A program made the translations under genes and the position numbers. Below are positions 1-13,200 of a stretch of 64,000 nt of DNA, piece by piece. Origin of the DNA: Adineta vaga (taxonomy: Eukaryota > Rotifera). The stretch is from positions 1-64,000 of the forward strand of contig CP075493.1 of the NCBI GenBank assembly GCA_021613535.1, given 5' to 3'. Within the stretch, counting starts at the first letter, position 1, and every line of letters begins with the position of its first letter. The notes beneath the pieces are model-generated. The model made no database searches. It saw nothing but the letters and a program-made list of their open reading frames with translations, and was not told the DNA's origin.

Positions 1-1274
1 TGATAATCTATTATTTTCCAATGTTGGATTATAAACAAATGTTAACATGAAATCAAATTTAGCCATTTCATATGATTGTTCTAATGATACTTCTTCTAAT
101 TTTGTATTATTCATCGATAAGTAAGTTTCACTTTCGGACAAAGTGATAAAATCGAACATTGTTTCCAAAAAGCTAAGATTAGATTGATTGAGATGAAAGT
201 CACTGAGAATATGTTGAAGTGGATAATGAGAATGTTCAAGTATTGATAAACACATCTCTCTTACAGAGTGAACAACTTCATCAAATGACCAATCTCCATT
301 GAGCTGAACACGATATGGTAATGTTGCCACAAACATTCCTATCATATTATACAATTCAGATCGATATCGATTGGCATTTATAGTACCAACACACAAATCA
401 GTTTGATTATGAGATAATTTGAATAGAAATACATAAAATATCGATAGTCCAAGTTGAAACAGTGAAAGATGATGTGATGATGCATAATTTAGAAATGATG
501 TACATATAGCATCATCTAATGTTATTTGAGTTCTAGAAGCGAAGCCAGATCGTTGGTGAATTGATGAACGTGATCGATCATATGGTAATGATAATGAATG
601 TTGAAGATCACACCCTTGAAGCTGAGAATACCAAAATTCATGAGATAATGTCATATCCATGACATGTTCATGAATAGAATAATCAACATATTGAAATGAG
701 TTGTTTTCGACAAAAAGTGAATCATTATCTTGATAAGCAAGAGAAAGATCACGAATAAAGATTGATGTTGATGCGCCATCGAAGAAAGCATGATGAATAG
801 TAAATAATATAAAATCATCTGTAGTCAACATATCATCTTCTTCCTTTGAACTGTGCGTATGAGAGCGAAGAATATGACAATTAATGACATGTCCTTTTGA
901 TAAATCAAATAAATCACATTTATTTAAGATTTCTCTGACAGTTTTATTCTTATCATGGTTTTCTTTGGAAACATTCGTCACTATTGAAAAACCAAATGTT
1001 TCGATATTATTGCTTAGAGTATTCATATCTCGACAGTCTTGTACAATAACACCATTTCGATCAAAATAAAGTGCTGTTCGAAGAATCTGATGTTTTCTAA
1101 TGATACATTGATATGCATGATATAATCGTGAAATTGAAATATGATGGTCATTTATCGATGATAGACGATATATTAATGGAATAACATACATATTTGTACT
1201 GTTATCTGTCGAAGAAGAAGAAAATCGAATATTTTCATCTAAGAAAATGCGTTCTTGAGCAAAGGATGCTTTAG
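1..1274 (-). other. Condensation domain C3 (truncated by window edge)
   Basis: After a 58-bp intron (1275-1332), a third C domain begins with AKASFAQERIFLDE and includes TIHHAFFDGAS near 770-800, the only fully canonical HHxxxDG of the three C domains here. It continues with SLPYDRSR, NRYRSELYNMIGMF and SHYPLQHIL and is still open at base 1, so the gene continues beyond the window and at least one more module is expected. Confidence 0.87.
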
Positions 1275-4200
1275 CTGAAATGAAAAAAGTAGAATGTGAT
1301 TATGCGAATGTTTTTCAAATTATACTTGTTACCTGTAAGGATATTTAATGAATGCCAAGAATGATCATCTTTACTCAATTCGGTATTGAGAATCTGATGA
1401 ATAAGTTGTGCATGATCAGTGATGGTTGGATGTTGAAATAGGTCAGTGATAGAAATGGAATTTATTTCTAACCGAAATTCTACTTTATAGTGATGCAGAA
1501 GTTGCATAATAATTAATGAATGACCACCAATAGAGAATATGTTTGTATTAGTAGATATTTGATTTCGTTTCAATATATCACACCATATACGATGAATAAT
1601 AGATTCAATTTCATTTGTTGGTTCTAAGAATTCGATAGTATTGTTGAGTTTAGTTGAAGAGAGAGAAATAGAATCAGGTGATGGGAGAGATTTTCGATCA
1701 ATTTTTCCATTTTGATTTAGAGGTAATTTATCAAGAATAATAAAATGGGATGGAATCATATGTGGTGGAAGATGGGATTGACAATATTCACGTAATTCTT
1801 TTTCACTAACGACTGAACTTTGAACATAAGCGACTAAATGATCTTCACCCCATTTCACCACAACACAAGTAGATACCGATGTGATACTAAGTAAGCATCG
1901 TTCAATTTCACCAAGTTCAATTCTTTGTCCGTGTAATTTGACCTGAAAGTCTTTTCTTCCTTCATATCGAACAAGGTTATTCTGATCTATCTTGACAAGA
2001 TCACCAGTTCGATAAAATAAAATATCATCGACATAAATTATTGCTTTCGATGTTAAATCGTCACGTCCAAGATAACCAGCAAAGACGCCTACTCCTCCAA
2101 CAAGTAGCTCTCCTTCTTGATTTATTAATACACTTTGCAGGTATTGATCCAGAACTAAATTTCGATAGTTTGGAATTGGTCGACCTATAGGAATATTTTC
2201 ATTATCTATATGGTGTTCCAGTAGGTAAGTAGTGGCATCAATGGTTGCCTCCGCGGGGCCATATAAATTCCATATGTTGCACTTTGATATGCCGATATTT
2301 ACAATGGAACGCGTTAGTTTGCCATTGAATGGTTCTCCTGTTTAAATATAAAGTTAAGTCGGATAAGATATGCGAAAAGACAAGTATAGCAGAACAGTTA
2401 GCGATACGTCTGTAAATTTCTCTAACAGAATTACAGACTGTTTATAAATGGAAGTGACGTATATACTGTCGTATTGTCAAATTATGCGATCCGGTGAGTA
2501 TTTATCGATTCATTCTGAGTCGTACACCCAATTTTATTGTGACACCAGAGAAAAAATATTTACGATCAAAATATCGAATGAAAGAATTTGGACTGAAAAA
2601 TTCCGGCAATGAAACTATCAAAATGATCATGAAATCGAGAATATAATTATCGAAAACGGGAAGATCGAAAATTGGACGGTGTGGAGAAGTCGAATATGTA
2701 TTCTAGATTTGTCGAAAGTCAAAACTTCTACAGTGTACTAGTTTATAACTTTCGTATTAATCTTGCAGATGGATGTCGGGGATTGTGGAGACAGCTGAAC
2801 TGACTTCATCAACACTTCACAGTCTCTCCCAACACTCCCATTTCGCTCTTAACCTCGAAAATTCATGAGTTTTTCCTTTTTAAGTTGAAAATGAAATATT
2901 TCAAAGTAGTCTCTTGCACTTTACCAATGTTTCTTCCATTTCGACATTCAAGTTCTTAGACACTGTATGTTCCCATTATTAGCTATTCGACATTTTTTCT
3001 TTGCGACATTTTAACTTTCCACCCGAATCCTGATTAACCGTTTAACCGTTTACTATAACAATACGGCTACAGCTGTGACCAAATACTGACTCTACCGCTT
3101 TTCCTAATTACTTATTCACTAACTAACTCACCGCTGCTGCAAAGTGACCGAAGATATTTTACAAAATGGCCCGCGTTACATTTGTTGATGAAAGTGAAGA
3201 AGTGAAACAGCAAACTTGGAACAGTGTGCATGTATGTTATTTGTTTGTTGTATAGCACTTCGGACAAATAGTCAAAATCAATAGTTCCTCGTGGATGCAC
3301 CATAATTAATGTGGCACCCTTTGATAAAATACCAAGTATCTCTTGAACATGAATATCGAATGAACATCGTGCCATTTGTATAGCTGTATCACCTTCGTTG
3401 AATGAATTTATGAACGTCAAAGAATGCATACATTCATTGAAATTTCCATGACGAATTTGAGCCTATAGAGGAAAAGAGAAAGATTAATTCAACAACAAGA
3501 CACAAGCAACAACGAACCGCTTTTGGTACTCCAGTTGAACCACTAGTGAAAATAATGTATGCAATATTCTCTGGTGTTACTATCACGTTCGACAATTGAT
3601 CAAAGCCAGTATTATTTTGAATGTCATTATTAGTTAATATTAAATCAACATTCACTACGATATTTTCGTCATGTATCTTGTTCTTTGTTAACCAATGAGC
3701 AAGAACAAGATGACTATTAGTTTGCTCAACAAGTGTATGTAGACGATGTGGTGGATCTCGAGGTGATAATGGACAATATGCACCACCTACCATTTCAATT
3801 GCCATTATACCAATAACCTAAAATAAACAACAATTCGTCATTAATACCAAGAGACATTCTTCTCATTCATCTACTTACCATTGATATACTTCTCTCCACA
3901 CATTGACAAACAATATCACCAACTTTTACATCATATTTGTTCAGTAAAGTCAAAGATAATACTTGAACATAATATAACAGCTCACAATTTGTCAACGATT
4001 GTTCATCTAATTCTACAGCTAACTTTTGTGAATATATCATTGCTTTAGAAACAAACTCATGATGAATACATTTGACAGCAGGAGATGATATTTGTGTATT
4101 ATTCATTGATTGTACAAGTAATTGTTCATTGGGTAATATTAATGAGAATTCATAGAGTGGTTTCTTCGCTTGACTATGAATAGATGTTGACAACTGACAC

Positions 4201-7200
4201 AACATTGAATGAAATTGGTGTGAAATCTTATTCACAGTTTCTACATGAAACAGATCACGTGACGCATCAATTGTACATGAAAGTTGATTAAGATCCAAAG
4301 TATGATGAAAAGTGAGAATAAAATCAAATTTACTCATGATTTCATCTTCACTAATCTGAATCCAAAATGGTGCTGAACTTAATTCACTATCACCAAGCAT
4401 TATTTTATCTTGATCGTCATTTGTCATCGATGTTGTAAACTCGAATGATGTATGAAGAAATGCCGGATTTGATAGGTGAGGATGTTGTGCAAGAATACGT
4501 TGAAGTGGAAAATATGAATATTTCATACTATTTGTAATCAAGACTTGCATTTGTCGAGTGAATTGATGGAAAGATGAATGAGGATCAAGCTGACATCGAA
4601 GAGGAATAGCATTGACAAACATTCCAATTATTGATCTAAATTCATCTCGATAACGTCCATCTGTATTCATTCCAATGCATAGATCTTGTTCTCCATTGGT
4701 TAATTTGAATAAGAAGATGAAATAAGTCATGAGTGACATATATTCAAGTGATATGTTATTTGTCGATGCATATGTGAGAAAGTATTGTGAAAGATCTTGT
4801 CCAAAGTCAAACGAAATAGATGTTCCACGACCAGTTCGATGTTCACTTGCAAGACGATATCGATCATAGGGTAATGATAGAGGTTGATCGAGTGGACAAT
4901 CATAAAGAGTATTAGACCAATACATTTCTGCACCAGTCATTGACATTTGTTGTTCAATGACAGCATCTAAACAAGATAGATGATCAATGTTTTTTGAAAA
5001 GAGAAGAAACGAGAGAAAAATGTATATTTACAATCGATATAGCGTAGAGTACTGTTGTCTTGATCAATAGATAGATGACTTGTTGTATAGGCTTGATTGA
5101 GATCATGAAGAAAGATATTCATTGATCGAAAATCAAATAAAGCATGATGAAAATTAAAGATAAGTAGATCTTTATGAGAAAGAAGATCATTCGATGAGAT
5201 GATCTCCTTGTAATGTATAAGATGACATCGAAAAACAAGACCTTGAGCCAGATCAAAATATTGAGTATTTTTTCGTTCATCCTGCATTATATTGTTAAGT
5301 TGTTCATCTGTTTCATAGCTACTTTGAGTAAATGAGAACATTGTTTTGTTGTTGCGATGCTTTTGAGATGTAATTCGTTGGATGAGTTGATTGTTTTGTG
5401 TATCGAAGATGAGTGATGTATGAAGTGATGGATGTTTGTTAACAACAAGTCGAAGTGCATGATGAAGTTGTTTTATTGATAAAGTATGTTGTGCATGAAG
5501 ACGATAAACAAATGGTAGATTACTAATGAGTACTGCTTGTTGTTTGTTGAGGTCGATAGATCGTTTGTGATCAAGATAAAGACATGTTTGTGCAGATGAT
5601 GCTGGTCCTATGACATTTAGAAAGTAGTTTATTATCATGATTTGCAGAATAACAGTCAGTTGCTCTCTCATTATATGCTACTTACAGTACTTCTCCCTAA
5701 TAACGACACTAAAATGAAACTTTATTTTTGTTTTTATTCGCGTTCATCTATTTTACGACCGATTTCAAACAACTTTATATTTGGGGAATCTTTGGATGAC
5801 GCTCTTTCGAATGATATATTTCCGATCCATTTTCTCATATGTTTTCATGGAGATATCACCGGTCTACGATTGTGATGTCTTGGTGTCGTTATAACGTTCT
5901 ACTTCCGTAATAGAGACACTCAGCTATTTTTTTACCCTAATAACGACACATCCTTAATAAAAGTTGATAGATTCTTCAGCAACTATAACGAGGAGCAACA
6001 TGGTGATGAAAATCGGCTTATTGTCGTTATTAGGGTCCAAAAACTCTTCGAGAATCTCTAGAACGAAAAATAGCTAGAATTGCTACAACGGCCAAATCAG
6101 CTGACTGTCGTTATTAGGGAGAAAAAATAGTTCGGTGTCGTTATTAGGGTCACCTATTTTTTCCATTGATCCGAGATGATTTTTGTTGATATTAGGATTC
6201 TCATATGGCATGAGTCAATCGACCTGAACCGTTAGATATAGGTAGAACTTGAGACGCTCTTCAAAGTTGACTAAGGAATCTACCCTAAATTTCAGAGTAA
6301 AAATCGTCCAAAACACTTTTTTCTGAGAAGAATTCGCTTTTAGCATAAATTTTGCTTGATTGTCGTTATTACGGAAGTAGAACGTAATAACGACACCAAG
6401 ACATCACAATCGTAGACCGGTGATATCTCCATGAAAACATATGAGAAAATGGATCGGAAATATATCATTCGAAAGAGCGTCATCCAAAGATTCCCCAAAT
6501 ATAAAGTTGTTTGAAATCGGCCGTAAAATAGATGAACGCGAATAAAAACAAAATAAAGTTTCATTTTAGTGTCGTTATTAGGGAGAAGTACTGTAGTTCA
6601 TTTGATCAATGTACTAACTGCAGACGCATGTTAATTGTTTTCAATTTGACCAAACTCGATAAAACATTAGGGCTTTCTGTATGAGACTGTTAAAATTACT
6701 CAGAGGTTTGTAAAAATACAAACGATATCTGTGGAATATTGTCAGCAGCTAATATAGTTATGCTTCATGAGTATAAAATCACTCTGTAGAATCAAGGATT
6801 TCAACTTTGTTCATCACAGTTTATGTCGAACGGTTCACAGGAATACAATGATCATCATTGGAAGAAAGCAAAGAAAATTCTTTAGATTCTGCGCGAGGCA
6901 AGGAGCTTCAAAACGGGAAAATCGAAGTAAACATACTATCTTGAACTGTGTTTCTTAATGAATGCACGATGGAAGACAAAAAAAGACAATTTTCGTCTTT
7001 TGGTTTGTTTCTTTGCTAATTATTTGCGTTGAGTATACTGAGTGATGAGAGAAGGAAGAGCGGGCTGTATAGGCAATGCGTGTTGGGGCTCTAGAGTTTA
7101 TTGACAGGTTACTGACAGATCATTCGAGAAAGTGAGACGAGTTCGTTTTGACACTGACGTATCTCCAAGCAAAAATTTTTATAGTTAACGTCCTTTTAAC

Positions 7201-10200
7201 GTAGAGATATTGAGGCTGCGTAGTGTGCTCTGGGTATATTTGTATTTATTCAGTATCGGACTGGAATATAAATGTTTCAGATCTATTAGAAGCTCATTAT
7301 ATTTTCATTAGAAAGAACATTCAACTCCGCATCAACCCATACAAAAGCTGTTTTTTCTGAACGCACTACAATCAGAGATTGGACGAGTACAAATACAGCA
7401 AGTAAAAGTACAAATACTTTTTACTTAGGTTGTGTACTTAGTACAGGTACTAAGTACCATGTTGTACTAAGTACATGTACTAATGAGAGAAGATCTTCAA
7501 CAGTTCAATCGCTTTTGAGTTGATTTTTCGGCTATAGGTTGAGAGGTGGGTATCACGAGTCCAGAATAATTTTAGAAAGATTTGAGCCGCTAGGCCTTTG
7601 GGATCGAGTTATGAGGTTTTTAGTGCATTTTTGACTATTTATTCAATATTGATGGAAAAGTCAAATAACGGAGTTTTGATCTGAAATTTTGTCCTTAGAT
7701 GGGTCTATTCATCATCAAAATATTATGAAATTTTCAGCTGAAAAAATGTTCCTTGGTCGAGGTACTGGGTTACTAAAACATAATCATTTATCGCCGATTA
7801 AACGCAAAATTCAAGTTTACTTGAAAATCCAATATCTCGACCAAGGAACATTTTTCAGCTGAAAATTTCAGATCAAAACTCCGTTATTTGACTTTTCCAT
7901 CAATATTGAATAAATAGTCAAAAATGCACTAAAAACCTCATAACTCGATCCCAAAGGCCTAGCGGCTCAAATCTTTCTAAAATTATTCTGGACTCGTGAT
8001 ACCCACCTCTCAACCTATAGCCGAAAAATCAACTCAAAAGCGATTGAACTGTTGAAGATCTTCTCTCATTAGTACATGTACTTAGTACAACATGGTACTT
8101 AGTACCTGTACTAAGTACACAACCTAAGTAAAAAGTATATGTACTTGTAATGCATAAATGTACTATTTACTGAGGTTTTTTAAGTACAAAGTACGAAAAG
8201 TACCAAGTTCTGTACTACGTATCCAATCACTGACTACAATAGGGTTATCAGAGGATACGAAGTTTATAGAGCAAGACTACTCTTCATGATATCTAACACC
8301 GATTAGATCTTTTTTCGATCATTTGTCCGTGCGAATCATTCGAATTTACTAGATTGATTCATCTGTTTTTGCTCATTTTCTTTAGCTACGTGTATTCCTA
8401 TAAGACTGCAGTAAAGTTTTATTTTTATGTGGTTGGATAGTGCATTGACTATTCTGTCGAACTATATAGTTTTAATTTGATTGGCTTCTTATTTTGGTCA
8501 AAAAATTCATAAATTTCTGAAATTATTGAGAAATTATTTTTGTAAGCTGATATTTGATTTAAAGTAAAACCGACTGTTTCGAAAATAGTATTAAAGTAAA
8601 GATATTGCTGAAACTGAAAGTTAGGGAAACTATCTTCTAAAACGGTCCTGAATTTGAATAGAAAATCAAATTTTACTGTTGAAGTTTTCAACATTTTTGA
8701 ATCATCATGTATTTTGGTCCTTTATAATCAATACAAAAGAAAAACTGAATCAATGTATATATTTCTCGAATTTGAGCGAGAATATGCATTTTTCCTCGGA
8801 AACCTAACTCTGCTTCGCCTCGTAGATAGCTCCAAAAATGAAACATTCAAAATCTGATTTTGCTGATTACTTAGTTGGTATATTGAATGCATATTTCATT
8901 TTGAAGGTCAAAAGTTTGCTTTTGTTCCAGCGAAAGTGATATTTTCAATGGGTTTCATTGATGGACACATCCTCTAAGAGAAGCAGAGTGAAATTTAGTG
9001 GAAAAATAAAAGTTCTTGGTAGGGCCCAGTGGAAGTGCGATTTTTGTTCCGATCCGATCATGTTTCGGCGGAAGGAACCCGCCCGGACCTCGATCCGCTT
9101 TCTAAAAGGGAAACCCTTTCTAACTCCGTCTACTACCATTTTTTCTAAATTTTCAGGCAACGATTTTCCAGCACATGTATCGCATTAAACAGTATTCGAT
9201 ACAATTCCGCTAGTGTTATGATTTGTCAGTGGAAAGCTCATATCAAAACTTGTATACTAAAGTTCGAATTTGATTCAGTTAGATGCCATATCAGATTAAT
9301 CTGGGAAATATGAGAGGATGGGTGTGGGTGGGGGTAGATGTGAGTGTGAGTGAGGGCGTGAGTGTGAGTGAGGGCGTAAGTGTGAGTGTGATTGTGGGCG
9401 ATTTCTCAATGTAAGGCACACCACACCCACACCCACCCACGCTTACACCAAGCGAATACTACCAAAATCAACATGTATGTACATACCTTCATTAACAACG
9501 TCTGATTGTCGAGAAAATACAATATTTTTCATTTCTTCGGTTTCATTTGGTAGAATAAGATCGATTTTCGCAATAGGTGTCAGGCATGTATCAATCTGGC
9601 TAGTAATCGAATTTGATGAAAAAAGATGCTGAACAAGATATTGTAGTCGACGAGCCATCGTCTCAACTGTTGTCTCATCAAATCGATCGCGTGAGCAGAC
9701 AAAACGACATGACAATGGAGCATCATCTGATGTTGAATTGTAAATGAATGTTAGCTTAAAATCAAACTTAGCCATTTCACGAGATTGTTTCATTGTTACT
9801 TGTCCCAAATGTACACCATTGAAAGCCAAATGATCGATGTCTGAAGATACAGTTATAAAATCAAACATTATATCAAGAAATGAAGCATTCGATTGATTGA
9901 CATGAAAGTCAGCGAGAATATGCTGTAATGGATAATGAGAGTGCTCAAGAATTGATAAACGGTTTTCTTGAACATGTTTAACAAGTTCATCAAATGAACA
10001 ATGTGGATTAAGCTGGAGACGATACGGCAACGTGGAAACAAACATTCCAATCATATTCTGCAACTCACTTCGATATCGATTAGCATCGAGACACGAAATA
10101 CATAAATCAGTTCGACCATAAGTCAATTGGAATAGAAATGTGTAAAATATAGCTAATCCTGAAAGGAATGGTGTAACTTGATGTGACGATGCGTAATCGA

Positions 10201-13200
10201 GAAATAATCTTGAAATCTCTTTCTCCAATGAGATTTCAGCAATAGAAGCTAAACCTGATCGTCGCTCAGTAGATAAACGATGTCGATCAACTGGCAATAG
10301 TAATGACCGTTTGAGATTATATCCTTTCAGCTGCGAGTGCCAAAACTTACGAGATGATGTCATATCTATTAGACGTTCATGAACAGCATAATCAATATAA
10401 TCCAATGACGCTTCAACTGTCGACATTAGTGTATTATTGTTATAAGCAACGCATAGTTCTTTACAAAAGATTTCAGCAGATAACCAATCACATGCTGAAT
10501 GATGAAAAGCGATTATGAGAATATCTGATTTGACGATTAACTGACTATCTCGATTTTGACTGCCTAACTTTTGTTGTCGTAATACTTCACAATGGAAAAC
10601 ACGACCACTCGACAAATCAAACAAACTAGGATTGACTGCCATTTCATTAATAATATCGAAAAGTTCAGAGTCATTTTTATAATTTCGGTGGTCAACCAAT
10701 AGCGATCTTTGATGATTGTTAGTAATGTGTTGTTTTAAAGTATTGCCATTGTAGTCATAAATCAACGATGTTCGTAATATCTTGTGTTTACTTAAAAGAG
10801 ATTGAAGCGCACGTGACAGACGATCAACTGATAATGAACCTTGAACAATTCGTAGAGCACTTAGTTCATTATAGATACCGACTTTCCTTGAAAAGCGAAC
10901 TTCTTCATCAACAAAGATGCGCTCTTGACCGAATGACGCAGTGCCTAAACGTTTCACAAAACAAAATTTCATCATCGAAGAGAAATCTATTCCAAAATAG
11001 CTCACCTTCACTCAAATATAATTTTCTCCATTGTTTCTTTTCTTTGTTATATACAACAACTGTCTGAAGCAGTTTCGCGTGTTCAGCCACAGTATTGTAT
11101 TGAAAAAATGAGCGCATTGATAAAACTTCATTGTCAAAATTAAAAAGCGCTTGATATTCTCGATATAAATAAATGAGTAAAAGAGAATTACCCCCCGCAC
11201 TAAAGAAGCTAGTAGCAGCTGATATGCGAGGAAATAGTTCTGTATCTAATTGCCACAATTCCGAAGAGCAAATACCAGTCGAAGATATTTCATTGCAAGC
11301 GATCCCCGTCGCCTGCTTCGATCCGTCTGACTTCGACTGAATATAATACGCACCAGGTCGGTTTGTATTCAACAAACCACGCCAAATGTCCGCAATTGTC
11401 TTTTCTAGTTCAGTAGTTGGTGCTATATATGTATCTTCTTTCTGAAGATCGAATGTCGATATTTCTGGTAAAGATTTCCGATCGATTTTCCCATTTGGAC
11501 TCAATGGAAATGTTGAAAGAGTCATAAAATATGATGGTATCATATAACTTGGGAGATTTTCTCTTAAGTATGTCCTGAGTGTGTCAATATAATCTGGTGT
11601 CGATTTCACAGTCGAAATAGCTCGTTCATATTTTTGTTCATCACGAATCTTTCCCATGAACATTATATGCAATAACATGTTCCCTTTGTTCGATCCACAA
11701 TAAGTGAGTATGTTATCTAATGTCTTATTAATTTTCACTGGTAAATTTGTACGAGTACCAATTGGACACATACCAATATTCATTTCTAAACCACCATCCA
11801 TTAATAAATGCGATGTCATACCAGCTTGTAATCCGTGCTCAGATTGTCCAATATAGAAGATTGCGCATTGACAATCATTGAAAATAATTTTAGTATCGTC
11901 ATGATCACCCAAAAATAGTGGAACATCTTCTTTTATTACATCTAATTCTATATCGAAAGAGATAAGAGTACTATCTTTTTTGTCATAGATAAACCATTGA
12001 TCTTTGTTATAGTCAACAGATTTCAGATAAACAATATATTGAAGATAGTCACTATCATTAGCAATGTCTTGTTGAACAGATGAAATTGTAAAACAATGAT
12101 GAGTATCGTTCTCATCTAAGTTGATAATATGTCCATCTATCTCTTCATTATGCATAAATCTTGAAAATATGAATCCCAATTTAGATGCTTCTTGTTGAAG
12201 TAATCCCATCATATATCCTGTTTCAATTATACAAAATTGACAACCTAATGTTTTCCCATATAGAGGTGCAATGGCTGATGATCGTCCAACAAGATGTAAT
12301 CTTATACCAAGATTCTCATCATGAACACAATTATCGATTAATTCGAGAGTATGTGTGTCCGGATTATGATAATAGATACCAGGAGAAATATCATCTATTG
12401 ATGTATGAAGCTCAATATATACTTGAACAGGATAAAGACTTCCTGCTGATGCATAGCGATATTTTGGCAAGGGATGATTGTAAATATTAATTGGTGTCAA
12501 TATCGATAATAACTGACTAAGATTATCGAAATTGAAGCTTTGCAGAAATCTTTGGTTGACATTTTTCTTGGTCAGACAACATTTGTTCAACAAATGTTCA
12601 ATAGTAGACTTTTCAATGATTTCATTTGTAAACTGTCGATAACTTTTTCTTGCATAATATGTATTAATGAATGTTTCTGTTAGTTTTGGTTTCGTGAGTG
12701 CATAGCTCTTTTTGACTTCATAGTCGTGTTGTATTCCATGTCTAGCAAGTTTAAAATTAGTACGTTCAATAGGATCCGTAATTGAAATTTCTGCTTCATT
12801 ATAATCATCATTAATGACAGAATGTTTTTCTGGCATAATATATCCAATCAAGTATTGTGATGACTTATCAACAGTAACAATTGCTTGATGAATGTCAGAA
12901 TGTTGTTGTAGATGGTATTCGATTTCACCAAGTTCAATACGATGACCATGAATTTTGACTTGAAAATCTTTTCGTCCGATGAACTCAATGTATCCATCTG
13001 GATGAAATCGACCATAATCACCTGTTCGATAAAGACGCTGACCATTCTGTGGATGAATAATAAAACTTGATCGTGTTTTCTCTTCGTCGTTCCAGTAACC
13101 ATCAGCAACACCTATGCCACCAATGTATAGCTCACCATCAACCCATTCAGGACAATCATCAAGATTTGTATCATAAACATAATATTGTTGATTTCTTAAG

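Larger units (their letters stand above)
5608..9486 (-). other. 3.9-kb intron or decayed module region between C1 and C2
   Basis: The donor GTATGT at 9486 and the acceptor AG at 5608-5609 join GluGly/ProAla in phase 1, the same phase as the other carrier-to-C introns. The stretch contains two fold-back transposons (5685-6593 and 7373-8232), a GT-rich block at 9310-9445 and no trace of A or T motifs. Short frames in 6600-7360 and 8240-9300 match nothing I know. Confidence 0.6.
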
